Source of the DNA: Lyophyllum atratum | Lineage: Eukaryota; Basidiomycota; Agaricomycetes; Agaricales; Lyophyllaceae | Direction of reading: 5' to 3' | DNA: 64,000 bases | NCBI GenBank assembly: GCA_014905825.1 | Contig: JACGCN010000025.1 | Span: 1-64,000, forward strand | Part shown: piece by piece, positions 53,068-64,000 of the stretch | How positions within the stretch are numbered: position 1 is the first letter of the stretch | Layout of the letters: every line of letters begins with the position of its first letter | Made by a program: the position numbers and the translations under genes | Notes under the pieces: generated by a model | The model's input: only the letters and a program-made list of their open reading frames with translations | Database searches by the model: none | What the model was told of the DNA's origin: nothing

Positions 53068-55219
53068 TGTGATGATAGCTTTGTAGATTAAACTTGGGTA
53101 TGAATGAGGTTGATCGGGTGAGCAGGCAAGCCAGAGGCAAGGAGGACAGCAGTGGTGCCTATAGGGACACTATCATGGTGTACGCCTTCCGATTGGTTTT
53201 GTGGACTGAAACCGGCTGGAATGCAGGCGAGTGTCTGCTGCACGAAGACCCCCTGAGCTGCCTCGAGCTCGTTGTGGTCGACGGTGAGCGCGACAAAGCT
53301 GATCTCCCTGAGGCAACTAACGCTGAACTTGCAGGGTAAGGTGGTGGGAGGAGAAGCCAAGAAAAATTCGATGACCTTCCTTTTCTCAGTTCCAGATCCA
53401 ATTGGTCAGCAGCGCGTGCCACACGTGGGGCTTGATTCAGGTTGGCTCCGATTCCGATACACCCTTCAACCTGCTCACCTGTCCCGGTCGCTGCTCCATA
53501 TGATCCGGACTGTGCATATCACCGTAACTGCCTGGCCGTCTTCATTTTCGCAGCTCGTTGTTGTGTTGCCGAGGTCGGGGTCGGTGCCTCCAGGGAAATG
53601 AAATCGCGTCTGTTACCTACCCTAAAAATATCACTGATATCTCGCCTGATGGCGCCTGAAGGAAGTCTGACAGGTCCGAAAAAGTCTGGCCTCGAGGAAG
53701 AAAACATCGTCTAAAAATACATTGTGATAACCATCCTAGACCATAACATACAAGAATCCTTCAAAGGGTCCATGTATCCCACCAGTCGGCGCGGATGACG
53801 ACAACATATTCCCTGATCATGACAGATGACCAGCCACAGAGCTTCCGCGTTCGTCACCGACAGGAATCAAATCCTACCATCATATTATCATCGAACGGCG
53901 ATAATCGCTCTCTGGAATTCAAATTACAACCCAGTTGACACGCCACGACTCACCGAAGACCTGACATTGACAGTGTCACTCTCTGGCTAAGTTCGCAGCA
54001 CCTCCGGCAATAAAGGTTGTCACCACCCGCCAGCCCTGACGAGGGCCTGATCCCCAAGCTGACGCTTCGAGTCCTGGAACGTACATGTGTCCCCAGCGAG
54101 ATGGTGCTGCACTGGTGACGCATGGCCTAGCGCAAGGCAGTTCCTCTGACACGCCAAGGCAAAGGCTTGCTTCGAATTCTACACGAGAAGCCGGAGAAAC
54201 GATAATAAACGACATTAGCCAGGTTGCCAGCAAAGCATAAGGTAAGGTGCGTGGTGTCCACACGAGGGGGCACATAATACATATGGAGCACTGTCAGTAA
54301 ACATGTTTCAATAGGACATTTACGTCTACCTGGGTCATCAATCATGGTTATACGGGTGAGGGATTTATTCGCTGACTGACCTGTGCTATAGATTCTGCAA
54401 TCTATACGTACTGCATCTTGGATCTTGACAGTGGCGAAATCTATGGAATTCCTACTCAGGCTCGAACTACAGGACCTGGGGCTGCTGTACACATGTGGCA
54501 GAAGGATATTAGCCTGAGCTATTTATCATCAAACTCGTATGCCCCGTAGCACGAACAAAGGCATCACAAAGCCAGAATGCGCCCCAGAAGTATCACCAAC
54601 ATCGAAACGCCCTGGCCAGGCAGCCACCGCTACTGGCGGAAAACCCCAAACAGGTACCCAGCGGGACCCTAGTGTTAGACGCACAAAATGCTGATGTATG
54701 GTCATATGTAGTACCGTAAGAAAGCGAGGCTGATACACTTCGAGGAACTTGAGCCACCCTGACTGAGCATGGGGGTCGACATTAGAACGGCGATCGCTCT
54801 TCCCCCGGCGGGCGCCCCTATACGCTGTGTTTAGAGTGCAAATGCTGGTGGTTGACGGCCAGTGTGGGATGCGACAGGCTGTCCTATGAATCCTGATACT
54901 TCGGACCGCATTCGCCAGAGAACAAGGGAACATATTATCTGAAGCCGTCGCGGAAGGAGACACTACCGCGAATGATAAGGGGTACCCGAGACTGATACCT
55001 GTAAGGCCCTCTCATCGGCTACTACTAGGGCTAGCTACGGTTTGAGGTACTTTAATAGAAATGGGGGACCTTCCTTTGTCACACAGGAGAGGACCGGGTC
55101 CCGTATGGCGTAGAGTTGAGTGCTCGGACGGAGGTACACGAGCACCGGCAAGGGCGATTGCAGTTTCGCGTAAAAAAGAAGGAGGCGCCATTCGGTATGA
55201 CATGTAATTGTAAGAGAGC
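53068..55219. other. long intergenic, nothing recognised
   Basis: More than 2 kb upstream of the kinase gene. Short frames at 53094-53339, 54127-54492 and 54529-54963 show no family signal. Confidence 0.4.
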
Positions 55220-55255
55220 GTTCGCCGTTGAGTGGACCGCGACTCAACGGCGAAC
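55220..55255. repeat. perfect 14-bp inverted repeat (hairpin)
   Basis: GTTCGCCGTTGAGT at 55220-55233 is followed, after an 8-bp loop, by its exact complement at 55242-55255. It lies outside any gene I recognise. Confidence 0.85.
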
Positions 55256-56115
55256 AAGGAGAACCAAAGGAGAGCCAAAGTCACCCAATAGGAGCCACCC
55301 CGGTCGCAAAGGAAAAGAGAAACGAGTCCGTTGATTCGCGACGGATTTCTTTCGACATTCCACATGTAGAAAGAAAAGTCCATGAGCTGCTGGACCCTTT
55401 GAAGGTAACAGATATAGCAGCACCAAGAATCCCTCATTACGAGTCGAAACAGGGACCGCACATGTGCGCGAAAAAGCCCGAAGTACCCCCATCAACTGTC
55501 CTTGCCTTCATAGCCGTATCCCTAGAACGCGAACATAACGCGCCGCGGCGAGCTAGTCCCCACGGATTCTAGCTTTCCAGACCAGAGGTGAGTGTATAAA
55601 CGAAACTGGCGCGCCTTCAATGCGTATTTAAGAGATGGTGATCTGTTGCAGGTCCCCTTCCCATCAACCTGGCCTTGGGTAGGCGTCAACGGAATATTAG
55701 GGCTGTCAGCAGGTCTGAGGACAGTGTCATATGCAGCCGAAAGTACATGTCGATGAGAACCCGAGATGCATCAGGTGCCAATGATTACTGTGGCGTTAGA
55801 ATCTTTAAACCCAGCATAGGTTCCGTGTGCCGGAGTTTGTCCTCGTGAAATGGACAGGGGTGAGGTCGCTGGTTGCTGTGGTCGCAAGAGAGAAGACAAA
55901 TTGAACACGATCATGGGAAGGAAGAACGCCCAGGGGATGACTAAGCGACCTTGGTGGGAACGACAAGAGATAGATACCTTCGCATAATCTTGGGATATTG
56001 TACAAAATTATGATACCGAGTAGGGAATAAGCAACTGAATACCAGAAAGAAATTCCGAGACAGAGGATGGCTATAGCGACATATGAACGCTGAATCAGAA
56101 TTTCACTAGCATTGG
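55256..56115. other. intergenic, nothing recognised
   Basis: About 860 bp up to the stop of the lectin-like gene. No gene seen. Confidence 0.4.
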
Positions 56116-56800
56116 TTAAAAGCCGGGGAGACCTGCCACAGCCCATCTCCCGTTCCTCTTTATAGCTTCGCTGAGAGTGTTGGGTGCCGCAGCGCTCACG
56201 AACGCGACGGCGATGACATTATCCACGGGATTGACCGTCGCGGACAGCGCCCGATTCCCGACCTTGATCTTTAAGGTGGTGACGCACTCAGAGCAATTTG
56301 GGCCGCCCCTCCAGGACGTCTTGGAGGAATAGTAGTACTCGCTGAGTATCCCATCTGGCGATAAGAAAAAGAAATGGACCTACGAAATGATAGCATGGGA
56401 TTAGTCTGGGATGGTTTTTCGTGGGACGCTGAATGCACGGCTTACCTCCTGGTATCCCCTGAAGACGACCGCTTCGATAGGAGTACCCTGGAGCGCTTGC
56501 GCTGCGGGGACGATTGCGAGAGGACCGGTGCCTTTAGTCTTTCCGGTGTCGAAATTTCCCGAGAGAGAATACTCTGTGATGGTCCCCGATGCAGGCTGAT
56601 AGTAAATGCGGCTGTCTCCATTGCCACTGGGGTCCTGAACGATGGCAATGTCGGCTTTGGTGTCGAAGGGCACGATTCTCGGGACCGCCAGAACTCCTCC
56701 CATAGCGGTAGCAAGAGCAAGAGTCTGAAGGAAGTGTCGTTAATCGTCTGGGATTGACAGTGAAGTCGGTGAATCGCACCAGGAAGACCTTTGAGAACAT
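56116..56800 (-). CDS. secreted lectin-like protein (fucose-lectin-type repeats)
   Basis: Three exons (56800-56780, 56724-56446, 56379-56116) total 564 nt, 187 residues. After splicing, a signal peptide appears: MFSKVFLTLALATAMGGVLA. Two repeat units resemble blades of fungal fucose-binding beta-propeller lectins (Aleuria type): SRIYYQPASGTITEYSLSG and VHFFFLSPDGILSEYYYSS followed by SWRGG; each has the aromatic pair, the turn G and the conserved E. A third weaker unit may follow (NVIAVAFVS). Full lectins have five or six blades and ~310 residues, so this is a short form or only a relative. No fucose-binding Arg/Glu/Trp set can be assigned. Two Cys (NCSECV) could form a disulphide. A TATA box lies at 56854-56863. 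Confidence 0.7.
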
Positions 56801-56853
56801 GGTTGAGATGGTTTGTGCGTTGAAAGGCTGGAAGATATAGAGCCCACGCATAC

Positions 56854-56863
56854 CCTTTATATA
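56854..56863 (-). promoter_or_regulatory. TATA box of the lectin-like gene
   Basis: On the minus strand the sequence reads TATATAAAGG, about 55 bp upstream of the ATG at 56800. Confidence 0.6.
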
Positions 56864-57427
56864 CCTGTGCTTTAACCCGTTTACCGCTTCCAGTTAGCCA
56901 TCGCTAGTGGATTTACGAGACCTACCTTCGAAGGTTGACACAGTGGATGAACCCACTGTCCGCAGTCATAGGGAGAATATCTGTTTGATACAGAGTCTAG
57001 GCCGAGCGCTGTATGGGAAGTGGACCAGCCGAGCCATCCAGCAAGTAGAATACCGGAAAGCGTCTGCTTCTAGAGCGAGAGAACTGCCAGTGAAAATGTC
57101 GAAGACGGTCATAGAGAATAGAAGGTCAGTCATAAGCCGCACAATGGGCGTTGTCAGACCATCTTTGCGATGAAGGTGGTTAGCAGATGGTCAAATGCGT
57201 TCAAGTCAGAAAATCGGTGGCGTCCAATCCCACTACTCGCATGAGGTGAAACGAGGAGTCAAGATGGCCCATACCTGACTTGCGACGTCAATTTTTCATC
57301 AGCTTTCGGTATAAACTAGTATAACTCACGGTGAAGCCCTGAGAAATCGTCGCAGACTGATAGGAGCAGAATTTGCCCGCTTGATGGCGCTGGTCCTCTC
57401 GAATGGCGAGGTCTTTAGATGGTAAGA
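56864..57427. other. intergenic, nothing recognised
   Basis: About 560 bp upstream of the lectin-like gene; no gene supported. Confidence 0.4.
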
Positions 57428-57636
57428 GTGATGAAATCACCTAATAAGTGGCCGAACGTATAGTATGGACGCGACAGTGAAAATAGGGTAGACGGTGTTG
57501 AGCTGTTGCTTTTCGAAGACGAATATGTGATGAAATCATTTAGAAAGGTGGTTGAACATATAGTATGGAAGGCGAAGCGACAGTGAAAATCAGGTAGACG
57601 ATCATGTTGCGAGGCTGCTTTCTGAAGGCGAATACC
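57428..57636. repeat. diverged tandem direct repeat, ~100-bp unit
   Basis: A unit starting GTGATGAAATCA at 57428 recurs at 57527. Shared segments include GAACATATAGTATGGA (GAACGTATAGTATGGA in copy one), GCGACAGTGAAAAT, GGTAGACG and GAAGGCGAATA. Copy two is about 10 bp longer. Confidence 0.75.
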
Positions 57637-58695
57637 ATGATGAGAGTGAGGACTTGATGCTTCGGGGAGACGTCCGTTTGAGTTGCAAGGGAAAAGAAAG
57701 GTTATGTAAACGAGGGGAAATGAAGATATGATTGTGGCCATAGGCAGCAGGCCAACATACATGACCGCTGCTCTCATGAATGTGCAATAATATCACGCTC
57801 ACAGCTGCCGGTTAAGTCCGAAGTTGACAACGAGGACGGCATCTAATCTTATCCGATTTACTTAGACAGTGCACACATGGAAGACGTCGTCCTTGTTCTC
57901 GTAGAAGGATCCCACCACGCTACTTTGTTCCATCCTTCGCCACCTACTCGATCGAATGATTTAGTCTATACGAGAATGACCCAAGAGTGCGTACCAGGTT
58001 CCAGTGCTGCCAGTGTTCACGATGACACTGTCTTCTAATTTTACGAATAGCATAATCGTTCATCACAGGCTGTGGCGCGAAGACGGACGATTTGCTCACT
58101 AGAATGTTATCACCGGGAAACTTGGTACGGCAAGTTCTTTCTACCCGCACGTCGATACCACGTCAGAACTTCGACCATCTGCGCAACATCATGTCATCAA
58201 TGCAAGCTCGTACCAACGTGAGGATCAAAAATTACACACCTGATCATGAGTATCACCATGATGATTGCCACGAGCACGAACAATATCCATTCCACGTATA
58301 CGTTCTGGAGGAACACAACTATGGGGATGGGATAAGAGTATTCCGGTGAATTATGACCAAGTTGGACTAGTGGTGGCGGCATGATGGTGGAATTTCGGAG
58401 AGAATTGAAGCAGTTATTGGAAGCGGCGCTTGTTCATATTCAGTTGACGGAAGGTTGTCGAAAGGTCTATATTCCTCGCTGAAGACGTGTGTGATGTCAC
58501 CGACCTTGGTGATCGACGGCCAGTTCTTCGAAGCTGCCTTCAGGCTTCGAGCGCTCGCAAATGTTCATCCGATGATTCAGATTCGGAGCCAAAAACTCTA
58601 CATTATAACGCTTTGCGTACGCAGTTATTCGGGTCTGTCGGGGAGCAAGAAGAGGACGCCTGTTCACCAAAAATCACTGCGCCAATTTGACTTTA
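57637..58695. other. intergenic, nothing recognised
   Basis: About 1.06 kb up to the first tRNA gene. A frame at 58197-58382 (minus) would encode a 61-residue hydrophobic peptide, but nothing supports it. Confidence 0.4.
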
Positions 58696-58776
58696 AGGCT
58701 CTGCCAGGACTCGAACCTGGGTTTCGAGAAATCGTCTGATCAGAATCTCGAGTGATAACCTCTACACTACAGCGCC
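58696..58776 (-). tRNA. tRNA-Gln (anticodon CUG), 9-nt intron
   Basis: On the minus strand the gene runs from GGCGCTG to CAGAGCC plus discriminator T. The A box (TAGTGTAGAGGTTATC) and B box (GGTTCGAGTCC) are canonical. The anticodon stem CGAGA/TCTCG encloses loop TTCTGA-T with anticodon CTG, and a 9-nt intron sits after position 37. The acceptor stem has a G-A mismatch at 4:69. It is the outer left member of a mirrored set of four. Confidence 0.92.
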
Positions 58777-58945
58777 TTGTTCATGTGCATAGGTCAATGA
58801 CATCCTATTCATTATCGTAAGAAGCGCCTAAGCAAAAGACGAAGCCTGCCTGACCTCAGCGCCAGTCACAGTCCAGACTCCAGATTGACCTCAGAGGCAA
58901 AACCCACAAGTCGATGAGTAAAAACTCTCTATACACGCATACGAA

Positions 58946-59046
58946 GGCACTGCCAGGACTCGAACCTGGGTTACGAGAATTGCGAAGTCTTAAGCTTGCG
59001 AACACGCAATCAGAATCTCGAGTGATAACCTCTACACTACAGCGCC
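58946..59046 (-). tRNA. tRNA-Gln (anticodon CUG), 29-nt intron
   Basis: Same gene type and strand as the copy at 58696, but with a 29-nt intron after position 37 that could form its own hairpin (TTGCG and CGCA ends). The 3' strand is CAGTGCC, so position 4:69 is a G-U pair. The inner left member of the mirrored set. A T-run (TTTTT) lies about 25 nt downstream on the minus strand as Pol III terminator. Confidence 0.92.
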
Positions 59047-59671
59047 GTTGCCACAAGCATGATGCGTGAAAATCATAGAACACGACCTTGACAATGATGC
59101 TTCACCAGACAGACCAAACAGCGATGCTGGGGAGTGCTGGTTTAGATCGCTTGTAGAGCACATTACCCCCCATGACCTCGAGGGATCCGCGAGACAAGCA
59201 TGGTTGGCTTGGATCGTTCTTCTATTGAGAAGAGGAAACTTAGTATCGGTAAGTTTCAGAACTTCATGTCACGAAACTCTGTTGCCTGCAAAAACTGTCG
59301 CTGTGTATTCGGCGGTGCTGTATGTTACTGTGTCTGCGCAAGAGGCAGCCATTATATATATTCCTTAAGGTTGTTATCAGCAATAAGTTACCTGTTGTTC
59401 GTGTGGAGGATCGTACGATGGATTTGCGAAGTTGCGAACGGCGGAAGGTAAGAAAGCGGGCCGACAGCGGACCGGCCAGTACAGGACCTATGCAGTTCCA
59501 AAATTTAAGGTTCCGGGTGGCTGTCTTACGTAACAGCTGACTCCCGAGACAGAAGTGCTGAGTGGGCGAGCTCCATCGACGATTATCCTCAAGACCAAGG
59601 CAAGTCCAGCTCGCTGCTCAGCCCATTCTCAATCACTAACCTCTTCCCCGTCTCCAGACCCGACACTAACG
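59047..59671. other. intergenic between tRNA-Gln and RPL19
   Basis: 625 bp. The right half should be the ribosomal-protein promoter and leader. No gene is supported. Confidence 0.45.
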
Positions 59672-60448
59672 ATGGGTGCGCCCCCTCCCTTGTCCCCACT
59701 TCCCCCTTGAAGGAACTAATCAAAGTTCGTTATCCTAGTCAACCTCCGGTCGCAAAAGCGCCTCGCCGCAAGCGTCGCCGGCGTCGGAAAACGCAAAATC
59801 TGGCTCGACCCCGCTGAGCAGGCCGAGATCGGCAACGCCAACTCCCGCACACACGTCAAGAAGCTCATCAAGGATGGCCGTGTGATCATCAAGCCTACCA
59901 CTGTCCACTCACGCGCGCGCACGAGGGCACTCCTCGCTGCTAAGCGCAAGGGTCGCCACACTGGCCCTGGTAAGAGGAAGGGTACGTCGGAAGCTCGTAT
60001 GCCTTCGAAGGTGCTGTGGATGCGCAGGCAGAGGGTGTTGAGGCGGCTGCTCAGGAAGTACAGAGAGGCGGGCAAGATTGACAAGCACCTGTGCGTTGTA
60101 TTCGTCCCTGGTTCTGGGGTGTGCTTTTTGTGCTCATGAGGCGATTTTTTTTCTGCTGGACAGGTACCACTCGCTCTACCAAAAATCCAAGGGTAACGTC
60201 TTCAAGAACAAGCGTGTGCTCATGGAGTACATCCACAAGGCCAAGGCCGAGAAAACCCGCACAAAGGTCCTCACCGACCAGATGGAGGCCCGCCGCATCA
60301 AGAACAAGGTCCGTTTATCCTTCTCGTCCACACATACTAATACTGACTCATCTTGCTCCAGGCTGCCCGGGAACGTCGCATTGCCCGTGTGCAAGAGAAA
60401 CGCCAGGTCTTCCTCGCGGTGGCGAACGAGGATGTTGTCGCAGCGTAG
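59672..60448 (+). CDS. RPL19: 60S ribosomal protein L19 (eL19)
   Basis: Structural protein of the large ribosomal subunit. Four exons (59672-59675, 59739-60090, 60164-60308, 60362-60448) total 588 nt, 195 residues, the normal eL19 length. The start codon and one base form exon 1; splicing yields [13 protein letters not shown]. Family segments: [119 protein letters not shown]. The end is the lysine/arginine-rich helix with [14 protein letters not shown]. Start exon splitting right after ATG is common in fungal ribosomal-protein genes. Confidence 0.97.
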
Positions 60449-60751
60449 ATTACCATCCAATCGATCTTCGTTTTTTCTCTTCTCTTGTCTCTTTGTGCAT
60501 TGCTGTCATGAATCATCTCCGCAAATCCCATACTACATACGTCCAGTACCACACCATGCAACCTTATGCTAGGGAATGATTATGCCAGATTCTATCTCAA
60601 GGTGTGAGGCGCTTGGAGTAGTCGAAAATTGTAGTGGCGCCATTGATGAAACATTGCAACAAACAACTTGCTCAGCGTCAGCGACGTCTTCTGGAGAGCC
60701 TCATTTGGACGCGCTACGCCTGGCTTTAATATACCTTAGTCTCCCTCCAGT
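60449..60751. other. intergenic, nothing recognised
   Basis: 303 bp between RPL19 and the MYST gene, with the latter's promoter; no clear element seen. Confidence 0.4.
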
Positions 60752-63525
<2,774 letters not shown>

Positions 63526-63661
63526 GAGGGCTGGAGAGGGCCAGGGTGTATATATGTGGGCTTTCGTGCGGATATACAATATGTAGTCAAATTCATTCTT
63601 GGGACTTGGGTATCCTGTGTTTGGGTAAGAACTTGTGAGTATTTGTGGGTAGAGTGTATAA

Positions 63662-63756
63662 GGCGCTGTAGTGTAGTGGTTATCACTCGAGATTCTGACG
63701 TTATCTCCCAACCTCTGAGTATTCTCGTAACCCAGGTTCGAGTCCTGGCAGTGCCT
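63662..63756 (+). tRNA. tRNA-Gln (anticodon CUG), 23-nt intron
   Basis: Plus-strand gene with the same acceptor (GGCGCTG/CAGTGCC), A box (TAGTGTAGTGGTTATC) and B box as the others; anticodon loop TTCTGA-T; 23-nt intron after position 37. It shares U69 and the CTCGTAACCC variable-loop sequence with the copy at 58946, of which it is the mirror counterpart. A T6 run at 63771-63776 serves as terminator. Confidence 0.92.
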
Positions 63757-63844
63757 AAATGGATGATCACTTTTTTCTGGTCGGATATGAAGCACTTGTT
63801 AGTATGATGAACCTCATGTTACTTAGAAATGAAGCCTTGTACAA

Positions 63845-63925
63845 GGCGCTGTAGTGTAGAGGTTATCACTCGAGATTCTGATGAGAGGATTTCTCGAAAC
63901 CCAGGTTCGAGTCCTGGCAGAGCCT
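63845..63925 (+). tRNA. tRNA-Gln (anticodon CUG), 9-nt intron
   Basis: Plus-strand gene, 81 nt with a 9-nt intron (TGAGAGGAT). It shares A69 (G-A mismatch at 4:69), CTCGAAACCC and intron length with the copy at 58696, its mirror counterpart. Canonical A and B boxes; TTTT about 17 nt downstream. Confidence 0.92.
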
Positions 63926-64000
63926 CTTCCGCAATCCAGACGTATTTTGATGCATCGGCCGATCTCTCATTTTTGCTGCTCTAAACTTTGAGGTCTCCCA

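Noticed and set aside
55012..55461. 149-codon minus-strand frame with hydrophobic stretches
   Set aside because: No family signal; it covers the inverted repeat at 55220-55255 and has no plausible splicing.
57415..57802. Minus-strand frame of 120 codons across the tandem repeat
   Set aside because: The repeat units translate differently in that frame, so no protein repeat is conserved.
58197..58382. 61-residue hydrophobic peptide
   Set aside because: A single membrane-like stretch with no supporting context or homology.
59716..60084. 122-codon open frame antisense to RPL19
   Set aside because: It mirrors the conserved RPL19 coding exon and has no family resemblance.

Overview
The window is nuclear DNA from a basidiomycete fungus, most likely an Agaricomycete (mushroom-forming) species. 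Genes are dense, lie on both strands, and are broken by many introns of about 45-75 nt with GT-AG (twice GC-AG) borders. Product types (single-pass membrane proteins with a Cys-rich ectodomain, MYND and F-box proteins, a caleosin, GFA-type zinc proteins) fit that group. For most short genes I placed exon borders by eye and confirmed that summed exon lengths are divisible by three; these are marked in the entries.

Left part (1-24 kb): a repeat-bearing edge, an SDR oxidoreductase with an 11-nt micro-exon, an FKBP12-type prolyl isomerase, a caleosin, a P-loop small-molecule kinase divergent from a large GH99-like protein with a repetitive disordered tail, a C2H2 zinc-finger regulator, an RSC1/2-like bromodomain-BAH protein, and a single-pass membrane protein.

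Middle (24-43 kb): a long disordered hypothetical protein, a hairpin-rich fold-back element (27.5-27.9 kb), a broken and an intact GFA/CENP-V-like gene in tandem, CAND1 (cullin-RING ligase exchange factor), proline dehydrogenase divergent from BCP1, a small basic protein, a strong candidate U1 snRNA gene, and an F-box gene divergent from a MYND gene.

Right part (43-64 kb): a decayed MATE transporter whose 5' end has been replaced by a decayed partial copy of VPS4, next to the intact VPS4 gene; a small SH3/Tudor-like hypothetical gene; a HAL4/HAL5-type kinase with an apparent frameshift; a secreted lectin-like protein; and a block in which RPL19 and a MYST acetyltransferase gene are flanked by two pairs of intron-containing tRNA-Gln(CUG) genes arranged as mirror images.

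No biosynthetic cluster, CRISPR array or intact transposon is seen. Most genes are housekeeping and independent of each other; three gene pairs share short divergent promoters (10110-10309, 37352-37553, 42033-42340). The unusual material is structural: the fold-back element, the VPS4/MATE chimera, the mirrored tRNA pairs, the micro-exon and the GC-AG first introns.
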